A stretch of DNA of 64,000 bases from contig FP929003.1 of NCBI GenBank assembly GCA_000196815.1, positions 3,061,501 through 3,125,500 of the forward strand, given 5' to 3'. The stretch comes from Nitrospira defluvii. Lineage in GTDB: Bacteria; Nitrospirota; Nitrospiria; Nitrospirales; Nitrospiraceae. The notes beneath the pieces are model-generated. The model worked only from the letters and a program-made list of their open reading frames with translations. It made no database searches and was not told where the DNA came from. Both the position numbers and the translations under genes were made by a program. How positions within the stretch are numbered: the first letter of the stretch is position 1; every line of letters begins with the position of its first letter. Positions 45,589-53,890 of this stretch are shown here, piece after piece.

Positions 45589-46308
45589 ATGACCGCAGGC
45601 TTCTTCCGCAGCTTGTTGGCAGGAATCCTCCTCTCCACCGGATGTGCAGCCAACGTCCGGGATACCGACTTACTGGCCAGTAACAGCCTCATGCTGCCGC
45701 CATCGACGGCGCGAACCGTCTTTCTCCAGAATCGGAACGCGTCGGACAATCAAGCTGTGTCGCTCAACGATCTGAGAACACGGCTGAATCTCAAAGGGTA
45801 TGAGGTGGTTCAGGATCCCCAGGCGGCGGCCTATGTCGTGCTGACCCATATCGTCTATTGCAATCAAACTAAGGTCGAACTGCCGGTTGAAGACCTGGTC
45901 GCAGGCGGCTATGGGTCAGGAATCGGCGGCTCGATCATGTCGGGGCTCCATGGGCTGACGGGGATGGCCGGCATGGCAGGCCCGCAGGGCGCCCTCATAG
46001 GGGGCGCAGCCGGAATGGGTCTCAATGCAGCAGAAGGACTCGGGAATGCCGTAGGCAATATGTTCGACGGACCGTCACAACCCGATGCCAATGACAACAT
46101 CAATTACGCCTGTGTGGCCGATCTCCAGATTACGGAGCTGGCAAGAACGGGCGGGACGCTGCCGGTTTCTCCACCGGGGACAACGCCTCCTGCCGGTGTC
46201 TATCAAACCAGGCTGGCGGCCAGCGTGTACCAGAAGAAACTGGATGAGCAGGAAGCGACTCCCTTGGTGCAGCAGCGATTGAGCGCGGCAGTGGCGGGAC
46301 ACTTCTAA
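45589..46308 (+). CDS. TraT-like outer-membrane lipoprotein (copy 1)
   Basis: TraT proteins are outer-membrane lipoproteins linked to conjugal surface exclusion and serum resistance on plasmids; chromosomal relatives have unknown roles. The 239-residue product has a signal peptide with lipobox ILLSTGC, the family segment LPPSTARTVFLQNRNASDN, a Gly/Met-rich middle (residues 100-160) and a C-terminus ending QQRLSAAVAGHF. ATG 45589 has GAGAAAG upstream; the open frame back to 45505 overlaps the predicted promoter. A paralogue starts 10 nt downstream. Confidence 0.85.
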   Translation: MTAGFFRSLLAGILLSTGCAANVRDTDLLASNSLMLPPSTARTVFLQNRNASDNQAVSLNDLRTRLNLKGYEVVQDPQAAAYVVLTHIVYCNQTKVELPVEDLVAGGYGSGIGGSIMSGLHGLTGMAGMAGPQGALIGGAAGMGLNAAEGLGNAVGNMFDGPSQPDANDNINYACVADLQITELARTGGTLPVSPPGTTPPAGVYQTRLAASVYQKKLDEQEATPLVQQRLSAAVAGHF

Positions 46309-46318
46309 GCAACCGTCG

Positions 46319-47068
46319 ATGCACAGACGAGTGACCAGAGCTTTCTCTCCTTGTATAGCTGGCGGATGGCTCGTTGTGCTGCTGTTGCTCACCGGCTGCA
46401 GCAACATCCTGCGTTCCGGGTTAGTCAACGACACCTCCATCCTCCTCCCACCCAGTACGGCACGTACCATCTACGTGCAAATCCGCAATACGTCTGAGAA
46501 TCAACACGCGACCCCTGCAGATATCCCCGCGAGGTTGACGGCCAAGGGATACCAGGTCGTGAACGATCCCCTGGGTGCTGCCTACTGGCTGCAGACCCAG
46601 GTGGTGTACTGCCACAAAGCGGGAGATGGGGTCAGACCGGAAATGGTCGCGAAGGCCGGATTCGGTGCGGGGATCGGGAGTGGAGGCACCCCGCTCGCCA
46701 ACGCAGGCGGGCTCGACATGGACGCCATGGGCGGCATGTTCGGCCGATTAGGGGGTGGCGGGATGAATATGCACGCGCTACGCGAAATGGCAATGGGAGG
46801 CGGTGCGGCGCCGGACCTCAATGCCATGATGCGGATGGCCATGAGCGGCAGGGGCGGTTATCCTGGAATGGCACAGCCGCAACAGAACGACGACAGTCTG
46901 TACCTCTGCGTGGCAGACGTGTTGGTCACCGAGCAGGGAACCACCGGCCAGCCGAGACGCTACCAAATGCGATCAGTGGCCCATGTCCTCCAAAAGAAGC
47001 TGAACATCGAAGAAGCCACGCCCATTGTCCGGGAAAAATTCGGTGCCAGTATCACCGGTGCGTTTTAG
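46319..47068 (+). CDS. TraT-like outer-membrane lipoprotein (copy 2)
   Basis: The 249-residue paralogue of the preceding gene has lipobox LLLLTGC, LPPSTARTIYVQIRNTSEN and ARLTAKGYQVVNDPLGAAYW. The middle (residues 100-185) is strikingly Gly- and Met-rich (for example GGMFGRLGGGGMNMHALREM), unlike canonical TraT, where this part is an alpha-helical hydrophobic region. It ends with EKFGASITGAF. The short gap implies a common transcript. The pair is convergent with the molybdate operon, separated by an inverted-repeat element. Confidence 0.82.
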   Translation: MHRRVTRAFSPCIAGGWLVVLLLLTGCSNILRSGLVNDTSILLPPSTARTIYVQIRNTSENQHATPADIPARLTAKGYQVVNDPLGAAYWLQTQVVYCHKAGDGVRPEMVAKAGFGAGIGSGGTPLANAGGLDMDAMGGMFGRLGGGGMNMHALREMAMGGGAAPDLNAMMRMAMSGRGGYPGMAQPQQNDDSLYLCVADVLVTEQGTTGQPRRYQMRSVAHVLQKKLNIEEATPIVREKFGASITGAF

Positions 47069-47163
47069 CCCACCCCGTCTGAGCTAGCCGGCTATCGAAC
47101 AACCATTCTAACAGCTTCGAAATAGCGAACCGCCCTCTCCCACGGGCAGTGACCGATGCACGT

Positions 47164-47289
47164 GCAGGATGTTCAAAAAGGCCGTCCGGCAAGGCCGCAG
47201 CAATGCCAAGAGGCGAGGCGTACCCTTGCGGTACGGTGAGCCACCGAGCGATGCGAGAACGCCGCTGGCGGACGTTTTCAACATCCTGC
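47164..47289. repeat. 126-bp inverted-repeat intergenic element
   Basis: The ends are GCAGGATGTT (47164-47173) and AACATCCTGC (47280-47289), and the complementarity continues imperfectly for about 27 bp inwards. The core includes a GTACCCTTGCGGTAC hairpin. The whole element could fold into a long stem, and its last base forms part of the modC stop codon. I recall a similar repeat scattered in Nitrospira genomes; that is memory, not a search. It could be a MITE-like relic and may act as a bidirectional terminator. Confidence 0.7.
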
Positions 47290-48383
47290 TACTCACCCTG
47301 TCTCGACACCAGATGGACCGAACCGGCCTTGATCGCAGCCACGACCGGAACGCCGGATGACAACCCGAATTCTTCGACCGTCGAACGAGTGACCATGGCA
47401 ACAAGGGGAAACCCACAATCGATCGTCACTTGCGCCAAGGCCCCAAGCACCGTGGCCGAGACGACGGTCCCGGCCAGGTGATTCCGCGCGCTGCTCGCAG
47501 TGGCTTGCCCGCGTTCCAGCACCACATCCTCCGAACGGATACACACAAACACATCGCGGCCTGTCGATTCACCTTCCACGGCGGTCAACCTGGTCCCGTT
47601 CACGCTCACCTGCACCATACCGTCGGAGGATCCGACCACCCGCCCCTTCACAACGGTTTCAATCCCCACGACACGCGCAACATCCGCGTTGTGAGGCCGG
47701 CTGAACACCTCGATCGGCGCGCCTACCTGCAGCACGTTCCCTGCATTGATGACAGCCATCACATCGCCCAGAGTGAGGGCTTCGGTCCAATCATGCGTGA
47801 CGATGATCGACGGCAGCGCCAGCTGCTTCAATAGACTCCGCAGCTCATCACGCAAGCGCACCCGTGTCGGCGCGTCCAAGGCGGAAAGCGGTTCGTCCAA
47901 CAACAGCAACAACGGTCGAGGCGCCACCGCGCGCGCAAGAGCCACCCGTTGCTGTTGCCCGCCGGACAGTTCCCGCGGCTTGGCCGTCTCCAATCCACGC
48001 AGCTGGAACAGCTCCACCATCTCATCGACGCGCTTGTTGCGATCCAGCGCAGAGAGATGGTGGAGGCCATACCCGATGTTTCCCGCCACCGTGTAGGTCG
48101 GGAAGAGTGCATAGTCCTGCGCCATGTAGCCGATGTGACGATCTTGCGGCGCCACCCTGACCCCTGACGCGGTATCCAGCCACGTGCGCGATACAAATTG
48201 AATGCTGCCCTGTTCCGGCCATTCCAGCCCGGCCACCGATCGAAGGATCGTCGTTTTTCCCGAGCCTGACGGACCGAAGAGAATGAGGACCGTCGAAGCC
48301 TCGACCGGATAGGCAATGCGCGCTCGAATCGGAGGACGCCCGGGGAAGGTTTTGACAAGGTCGATGCTTATTTCTGCGGCCAT
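47289..48383 (-). CDS. modC: Molybdate ABC transporter ATP-binding protein
   Basis: ModC drives molybdate import from the cytoplasmic face. The 364-residue protein has Walker A FGPSGSGKTT, Q-loop MAQDYALFP, signature LSGGQQQRVALARA, Walker B LLLLLDEP and the H-loop TH; the last ~130 residues form a TOBE/Mop-like regulatory domain that binds oxyanion. ATG 48383 lies inside the end of modB (overlap 16 nt); GTG 48392 is the alternative. The stop codon abuts the inverted-repeat element. Tungstate or sulfate specificity cannot be excluded from this subunit alone, but Mop and ModA homologues are in the operon. Confidence 0.9.
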   Translation of the reverse strand: MAAEISIDLVKTFPGRPPIRARIAYPVEASTVLILFGPSGSGKTTILRSVAGLEWPEQGSIQFVSRTWLDTASGVRVAPQDRHIGYMAQDYALFPTYTVAGNIGYGLHHLSALDRNKRVDEMVELFQLRGLETAKPRELSGGQQQRVALARAVAPRPLLLLLDEPLSALDAPTRVRLRDELRSLLKQLALPSIIVTHDWTEALTLGDVMAVINAGNVLQVGAPIEVFSRPHNADVARVVGIETVVKGRVVGSSDGMVQVSVNGTRLTAVEGESTGRDVFVCIRSEDVVLERGQATASSARNHLAGTVVSATVLGALAQVTIDCGFPLVAMVTRSTVEEFGLSSGVPVVAAIKAGSVHLVSRQGE

Positions 48384-49042
48384 GCTGCCCACACGTTCCG
48401 ATTGACCGCATACACGAGGAGCAAGATGGCATATGAGACCACTAAGAGAAAGAGCGCCGTCTTGGCAGCCCCGGCATAATTTAAGGCCTGCACCTCATCA
48501 TAGATATCGATAGACACGGTGCGCGTCTCGCCCTCCAAATTGCCTCCGACCATCAAGACGACTCCGAACTCGCCCATCGTATGGGCAAAGCTCAGCACGG
48601 CACCCGTCAACAGTCCGGCTTTGGACAGAGGCACGATCAACTTAAAGAACGTGCCAAGCTTCGACACCCCCAGCGTCCAGGAGGCTTCGATCAATCGCCG
48701 GTCCACTTGCTCAAACGCCGCAGCGAACGGCTGCACGGCGAAGGGGAGACTATAGAGGACGGAAGCCAGCAGCAGGCCTTCGAAGGTGAAGGGAAGCGGA
48801 TGGCCGACGAGTTCGTTGTAAAACCGTCCGAGCGGGCTGTGCGGCCCGATGGCGACGAGAATATAAAATCCCAGGACGGTCGGCGGCAGCACCAAGGGCA
48901 GTGCCACCACGGACTCCACCAGAAACTTCCAGCGCCGGCGCGAAAAGCTCACCCAATAGGCAATGGGCAGGCCCACAACCAAGAGAATCAACGCCGTGGA
49001 AGCAGCCAGTTTGAACGTCACCCAAATCGCAATCCAGTTCAT
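48368..49042 (-). CDS. modB: Molybdate ABC transporter permease
   Basis: ModB forms the inner-membrane channel with ModC. The 224-residue product has five or six hydrophobic spans and the ATPase-contact EAA loop EASWTLGVSKLGTFFKLIVP. VALPLVLPPTVLGFYIL is typical of ModB/CysT permeases. ATG 49042 has GAG five bases upstream; an in-frame GTG at 49054 would add four residues. It is followed directly by modC and preceded by the mop gene. Confidence 0.9.
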   Translation of the reverse strand: MNWIAIWVTFKLAASTALILLVVGLPIAYWVSFSRRRWKFLVESVVALPLVLPPTVLGFYILVAIGPHSPLGRFYNELVGHPLPFTFEGLLLASVLYSLPFAVQPFAAAFEQVDRRLIEASWTLGVSKLGTFFKLIVPLSKAGLLTGAVLSFAHTMGEFGVVLMVGGNLEGETRTVSIDIYDEVQALNYAGAAKTALFLLVVSYAILLLVYAVNRNVWAAWPQK

Positions 49043-49119
49043 GATCTCGTTCACGACCGGTACGTTGTACCGGGTCTACTCCTACCGGATGCTACCGCAG
49101 ACGACCAGGCGACAGAAAA

Positions 49120-49323
49120 CTATTTTCCGACGAGGACGTCGGTCGCCTTCACCGCAACCGTGACGGCATCGCCGACGTTGACCCCCATACTTTTGACGGA
49201 GCCTTCGGTAATCGCCGACACCACTTCCAAGTTCCCGACCTTCACCACCACTTCGGCCATGGCCTGCCCCTCGGTGATCTTGGTCACGGTGCCTTGAAAT
49301 TGATTTCTCGCGCTGAGTTTCAT
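49120..49323 (-). CDS. mop: Molybdenum-pterin/molybdate-binding protein (Mop, TOBE domain)
   Basis: The 67-residue protein is a single TOBE/Mop domain: MKLSARNQFQGTVTKITEGQ, AEVVVKVGN, VVSAITEGSVKSMGV and KATDVLVGK. Mop proteins form hexamers that store or buffer molybdate in the cytoplasm. It is encoded between the ModA lipoprotein group and modB, in the same direction. This is the clearest evidence that the surrounding oxyanion transport genes handle molybdate. Confidence 0.92.
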   Translation of the reverse strand: MKLSARNQFQGTVTKITEGQAMAEVVVKVGNLEVVSAITEGSVKSMGVNVGDAVTVAVKATDVLVGK

Positions 49324-49392
49324 AGCGTCCTCCTAGTCCATTTCGGCTGAGGCATCAGCCGTTATGAGGGAACTCATTCTTCGTCGAATTGC

Positions 49393-49767
49393 TCATCGCA
49401 ACACTCTATTTCCCGCCCGTACTCTGTCGTCCCCACCCGTCTTACATTCGAACTGAATCCCCCACCGCCTCGCCCCCTCCTCACCCTCAGCTCCCTCTAC
49501 ACTCGATCCGCTACTGTAACTTTGCACCTGCCCGTCCTTCACCACGTGGTAGCCGGCAGGGCATTTCTCCGCCATCACCTTCAGCGCCTCTCGTCGGTAG
49601 GGCGATCCCATCGGACCACCCCGCTCATCTTTATACAGATACGTCACCACACCGCCCTGTCCGGTTTCATGAGTCAACAGCACGGCCTCCGAACAACCGG
49701 CGATCATCGCGGCTGCGCCCAATGCAAGCGCTGGCACCCAGCAACTAATTCGGTAGCGTGAATCCAT
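49393..49767 (-). CDS. Small lipoprotein of unknown function
   Basis: The 124-residue protein has a signal peptide with lipobox AAAMIAGC and a mature part of about 100 residues containing AEKCPAGYHVV and a Ser/Gly/Glu-rich stretch. It overlaps the end of modA by 23 nt and has no ribosome site of its own, so translation is coupled. The family is not recognised. Outer-membrane or periplasmic location next to ModA suggests an accessory role in uptake, which is inference. Confidence 0.75.
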   Translation of the reverse strand: MDSRYRISCWVPALALGAAAMIAGCSEAVLLTHETGQGGVVTYLYKDERGGPMGSPYRREALKVMAEKCPAGYHVVKDGQVQSYSSGSSVEGAEGEEGARRWGIQFECKTGGDDRVRAGNRVLR

Positions 49768-50506
49768 AACGAGTCATGACCTCCTGCCCTTGAGGGCTTT
49801 GCATAAACTGAAGAAAGTGCCGGGCCGCGTCCTGTTGTTTCGACTGTTTCATGATGACCGCGCCCTGCTCCAACGGCGGATGGGCCTCAGCCGGAATCAG
49901 CCAGTACGAGCCGGCGCTCTTCATGACCGGAGCCATCGCCAGGGACAGGGCAATGATGCCCACATCGCAGGCCCCGGACTCGATGAACTGCGCCGCCTGG
50001 GAAATGTTTTCTCCCAGCACCAGGCGATCCTTCACGTCCGCATACACTTGCGCGTGCTCCATCGCGGCAACCGCCGCGCGGCCGTAAGGCGCATGCTTGG
50101 GATTGGCAATGGCAACTTTCCGTATCGCTGGCTCACGAAGCGTCGTGAGCCCCTTCGACACATCGAGCGGCGAACTTTTCGGCGCCCAGAGGACCACCCG
50201 TCCGACCGCATAACGATACAACGAGCCCGGCACCGTCAGACCCGCCTCCTCGAGCTTCTTCGGATATCCGATGTCCGCTGAAAAGTAGAGGTCGAACGGC
50301 GCGCCCTGCTGGAGCTGGGCGAAAAAGTTTCCCGACGACCCTAACGAGAGTTTCACATGATGACCGGTTTGCTTCTCATACTCCACGATCAATTCTTTGA
50401 TGGCGAACTGTAAGTCGGACGCGGCGGCCACCGCGATGTCATCGGCCAATGCTATGGCGGGCCGACACAACAGCACCAACATCACACACAGCAGCAGACG
50501 TGCCAT
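49745..50506 (-). CDS. modA: Molybdate ABC transporter substrate-binding protein
   Basis: ModA captures molybdate in the periplasm for ModBC. The 253-residue product has a signal peptide (LLLCVMLVLLCRPAIALA), then the family core AAASDLQFAIKELI, LGSSGNFFAQLQQGAPFDLYFSAD, IANPKHAPYGRAA and GACDVGIIALS; Ser residues after AASD and in SSGN are the usual oxyanion contacts. AAGGAG overlaps the porin stop codon and lies 8 nt before the ATG. It shares an operon with mop, modB and modC, so it is the most likely cognate binding protein of the importer. Confidence 0.9.
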   Translation of the reverse strand: MARLLLCVMLVLLCRPAIALADDIAVAAASDLQFAIKELIVEYEKQTGHHVKLSLGSSGNFFAQLQQGAPFDLYFSADIGYPKKLEEAGLTVPGSLYRYAVGRVVLWAPKSSPLDVSKGLTTLREPAIRKVAIANPKHAPYGRAAVAAMEHAQVYADVKDRLVLGENISQAAQFIESGACDVGIIALSLAMAPVMKSAGSYWLIPAEAHPPLEQGAVIMKQSKQQDAARHFLQFMQSPQGQEVMTRYGFTLPN

Positions 50507-50518
50507 AAACGGGGCTCC

Positions 50519-52285
50519 TTAGAAAAAGATTTGATACTGGATGCGGACGGCATTTTCAATGAGCGTCCCGGCCCGCGAATCGAGCGGCACCGTCCCGGAA
50601 GGGAAGGTCGCGCCCACCGCCGGCAACGGAGCGCTCCGCCCGATGGCGAACCCGTCCTGGCCCATCGCGATGTTGGAATAGGTCAACATGATTTGGTGGT
50701 CATAGGTCCCGCTGAGAAACCAGTTCAGCGAGACATCCACTTGCTTGATCAAATCGCCGCCTGAACGAGTATCGGGATCCCACCAGGCATACCGCGCGGC
50801 GACTTCCACTTTTCTCGGAATCAGGTAGTAGCCGGACTGCACGGTCCAGCCGGTCGAATTGCCGAACTCCTGCGGTGCGAATACGGTACAGGGCCCTCCC
50901 ACCACGGCGGTTTGCATGCAGGGCAGCCCCTTGCTGTGGCGGGTCACATTTCTATACCAATATTCCCCTTGCAGAGAAAAGCCGCGATATTTGAACACAT
51001 AGTCCAGGGTCCAGGTCGAGAAATCCACCACCCCCTGACCGAGCATTCGTCCATTGCCCAGCGCCGCCAGGGATCGCCGGACGTGCAAGTTCGCGAGGTC
51101 GATTCCCACGAAGGCGTTGTTGCTGCTCGTATCGATGGAGGGATTATAGGCATAGCCGCCACCCACCGCCATTTGCGGACTCTCCGAATAGGCGAGGTCG
51201 CCCTCACCGTATCCCGGCCGGCCCATGAGATTCGCCTGGAGGCGCGCCACGTACATCAACTCATTCACATTGGTCCGGAGATTGGCGTTCAAGTTACGCG
51301 TATTCGTCGGACAGCCTGCGGGTGACGGAAAAGGATTGCCTCCCGTAGCCCCACCGGGACATCCCACCGTCGCCTCTTCGCTGTTGAATTGAGCGAACCG
51401 GTTGACCAGGGGGCCCACGCCATTAAAGACCCCCAGGTAGTAGTTGATGGGGTACACCTCTTCATCGTTCATGATCGTGAGCCCCACATCCCGACGATTG
51501 ATGCCGCTCGCGGTAAAGGCATCCATGACCAGGGCGCGACTCGCGAACTGCATGGAGGCGGTCGAGTTGATCTGCGATCGGTTGAAATAGACTTTATACT
51601 GCCCAATTTGGACGTTCATCCACGGGAGATGGGTGCTCGTCACATTCATATCCAGAACGGACAAGGCACCCGGCGCCTGCGCGTTTTCGGCTGTCTCTCC
51701 TGCCAACTGAATGTAGTATTTGAAATCCGGATTAAACAAATGCCCCATAAAGTAAAGGCGCGCAGTCCTCAAATTGAACGTGGAGGATTGGTCGATAGAG
51801 CGGTTGGCACGATAGTCGCCGAAGACGCCCAGCAGCTCGGGAAAATTCTTCGAGTCTCCCGAATCCCGATACGCGTCGTTCCTGTACCGCTGGGTAAAAC
51901 GCGCGGCAAATCGCGCCCGAATCTTGAGAAGAAACGCATTGTCGTTCATCGAGAAATTGAACCCGCGGTCGTACCAGGCTCGAAAACTCGGCTGGAGGAG
52001 ATAGGCCCGCTCCTGTGAAGCCCGCACCGCCCCGTCATATTCCTCCTGTGTGATCGTGCCCTGCTTCACAGCCCGCTCCAACAGCAGCTTCATCGCCGGA
52101 TCCATACTCTCCACGAACACATATCGCCCGTCTTTCTCCACCAGCCGACCGGCCTCGGCCGAGATCGCGTCGGTCGGATGGAACAGACTCAGGCAGCACA
52201 GCAGGAGCCCCAGGCCCACGCCGAATAGGCCGAACCTGGAGTATGATCGAATGAGTAGTGACACGGGTGACGCCATCCTTTGCAT
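50519..52285 (-). CDS. OprP/OprO-like outer-membrane porin (copy 1)
   Basis: OprO/P porins are trimeric beta-barrels that favour anions such as phosphate. The 588-residue product has a signal peptide, a short helical head (MKLLLERAVKQGTITQEEYD) and then barrel strands, ending in QYQIFF with a terminal Phe recognised by the BAM machinery. GGAGG precedes ATG 52285. A close relative is encoded on the plus strand at 55305. Adjacent binding protein, lipoprotein and modA genes suggest it conducts an oxyanion, possibly molybdate; that is inference from position. Confidence 0.85.
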   Translation of the reverse strand: MQRMASPVSLLIRSYSRFGLFGVGLGLLLCCLSLFHPTDAISAEAGRLVEKDGRYVFVESMDPAMKLLLERAVKQGTITQEEYDGAVRASQERAYLLQPSFRAWYDRGFNFSMNDNAFLLKIRARFAARFTQRYRNDAYRDSGDSKNFPELLGVFGDYRANRSIDQSSTFNLRTARLYFMGHLFNPDFKYYIQLAGETAENAQAPGALSVLDMNVTSTHLPWMNVQIGQYKVYFNRSQINSTASMQFASRALVMDAFTASGINRRDVGLTIMNDEEVYPINYYLGVFNGVGPLVNRFAQFNSEEATVGCPGGATGGNPFPSPAGCPTNTRNLNANLRTNVNELMYVARLQANLMGRPGYGEGDLAYSESPQMAVGGGYAYNPSIDTSSNNAFVGIDLANLHVRRSLAALGNGRMLGQGVVDFSTWTLDYVFKYRGFSLQGEYWYRNVTRHSKGLPCMQTAVVGGPCTVFAPQEFGNSTGWTVQSGYYLIPRKVEVAARYAWWDPDTRSGGDLIKQVDVSLNWFLSGTYDHQIMLTYSNIAMGQDGFAIGRSAPLPAVGATFPSGTVPLDSRAGTLIENAVRIQYQIFF

Positions 52286-52369
52286 CTCAGGTCCTCCGCA
52301 CAGGCTCTCGCCCACACAATGATGTGATGATGGAACAGGGTTCCGCTGAATTGAATCGGCCCCGGTGGC

Positions 52370-53020
52370 CTACGGTGGCGGGAGCGTTTTGAAAAACTCC
52401 CGATAGTCCACCGCGCGCGAATGGGTCTTGGGGTCGGTGAGATAAAAGCGGCCCGGCTCGAAGTAGAGGAGGTAGGTATTGGGAGGAGTCCAGGGAGTGG
52501 GATAGTTGTAGTCGTAGGCGTCTGACTTTTCGACCGGTTGTTGCGTATGGAAGTAGTCCATCGTGATATGCAGATACTGCTCACGAACGGCCAGCCACCC
52601 TCCAGTCACGTCGCGACGGTACCGGGGATTCATGCCTGGCGCGAACACTTCGAAATAGACTCGCTCTTCCGGCCCCACTTGTTGCAGCGCCGCCGCAAGC
52701 TGCGGTGCCAAGACTTCGACCTCATCCTCACGGAAGACCTGGCGTGGCGGCACCTCCTCGGCAAACCAGCGAAGCGGCAGGCGCTGCTGCTCCCGCAAAG
52801 ACAATCCCCTCAGAATGGCCGCGATATAGGGCGGAGGGATCTCGACCGGATGTGAATATCCGGCCGGCGAAACCTCGGCCTGTAGCCTCACGGCCACCCG
52901 TTGATCTTCATGCACAACCGTTTTGGTATAAGGCAGCCTGGCACACCCTCCCAGCGCCAGAATGCCGAACACCACCACGCAGACATTCAATAATCCTGTA
53001 TGTTCACTTGATACCCGCAT
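52370..53020 (-). CDS. Lipoprotein of the porin/binding-protein module (copy 1)
   Basis: The 216-residue protein has a lipobox ILALGGC and a mature part of mixed sheet and helix. The core YIAAILRGLSLREQQRLPLR, FREDEVEVLAPQLAAALQQV and EERVYFEVF is shared with the lipoprotein at 57782-58513 (identical pattern ...RGL...E......EVLAP.LA.AL.Q.GP.ERVYF). ATG 53020 has GGAGG 6 nt upstream. No known family is recognised. It lies between a binding protein and a porin gene, the same order as in the opposite wing. Confidence 0.75.
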   Translation of the reverse strand: MRVSSEHTGLLNVCVVVFGILALGGCARLPYTKTVVHEDQRVAVRLQAEVSPAGYSHPVEIPPPYIAAILRGLSLREQQRLPLRWFAEEVPPRQVFREDEVEVLAPQLAAALQQVGPEERVYFEVFAPGMNPRYRRDVTGGWLAVREQYLHITMDYFHTQQPVEKSDAYDYNYPTPWTPPNTYLLYFEPGRFYLTDPKTHSRAVDYREFFKTLPPP

Positions 53021-53059
53021 GACCAGCCTCCAACTACTGACGCTCACGTTGAGCACGCA

Positions 53060-53890
53060 CTACGGTTTCGTCGGCACGCCATACCCGAGCCGCTTCAAAA
53101 TAGTGCCGGCCTCAGCCGACTGCACATAGGCAAGAAAATCGTCGCACAGCGTACGGTTGGGACAATATCGCTCCATCGCCATCGAATGAAGAATCGGACG
53201 CCCCTCCTTCTCCGATGCCACAGCGACCACTCGAACTCGATCGGCTTTTTCCACTGCATCCGGGCCGAAAATAATCCCCACATCGGCCTGCCCGTTCAGG
53301 ACATGGTCCAACACCCCGCGGGCATCCGTCGCCACATCCATCCGGTCGTTCAAGACGTCGGCAATCCCCAATGCCTTGAAGAGGTCACGGGTCTTTTGCC
53401 CCAACAGGGTCATATCCGGATCCGCCACGGCCACGCGCATACGCGTGTCGCGGGCCATGGCCACGAAGGACACGGGCGCCTCGACCAGCGATTCGGGAAT
53501 AATCATCACCAGAGAGACGGTGGCATAGGGTCGTTTGGAACCTGGCAAGACATAATATTTTTGCTGGAGGCGGGTAATGAGTTCGTCGCCGCCCGGTGCA
53601 ATGAGGTGGATCGGCCCCGTACCGATGAAATACTGCCCCGTTGGGCTATTCTCCATTCCGGCGATCATCCGGCGAAGATCCAACCCGGAGTCAAAATACA
53701 GTTTCACCTGCACATCGGGATGGACGACTTCATAAGCCCGCGCCAGCGCCTCAAGGGGTGTAGCAAGACTCGGTGAAGCGGCGATGACTAGAGGCTCGGC
53801 AGACACAGAAGGTGCGGGGATAAGACTCAGCAGCCCTATAAGGAGGGCAGCACATAACAACAATGGATCTGAGCGGTGCTGACGTTTCAT
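53060..53890 (-). CDS. Periplasmic substrate-binding protein, ModA-like
   Basis: The 276-residue protein has a signal peptide ending AAPSVSA-like before EPLVIAASPSLATPLEALA, the start of an oxyanion-binding fold. Other features are VKLYFDSGLDLRRMIAGME, VAVADPDMTLLGQKTRDLF, and GQADVGIIFGPDA. It differs from classical ModA at the SSGN position. ATG 53890 overlaps the regulator stop (ATGA), so regulator and sensor protein are made together. It may deliver to ModBC or sense an anion; there is no second permease. Confidence 0.8.
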   Translation of the reverse strand: MKRQHRSDPLLLCAALLIGLLSLIPAPSVSAEPLVIAASPSLATPLEALARAYEVVHPDVQVKLYFDSGLDLRRMIAGMENSPTGQYFIGTGPIHLIAPGGDELITRLQQKYYVLPGSKRPYATVSLVMIIPESLVEAPVSFVAMARDTRMRVAVADPDMTLLGQKTRDLFKALGIADVLNDRMDVATDARGVLDHVLNGQADVGIIFGPDAVEKADRVRVVAVASEKEGRPILHSMAMERYCPNRTLCDDFLAYVQSAEAGTILKRLGYGVPTKP

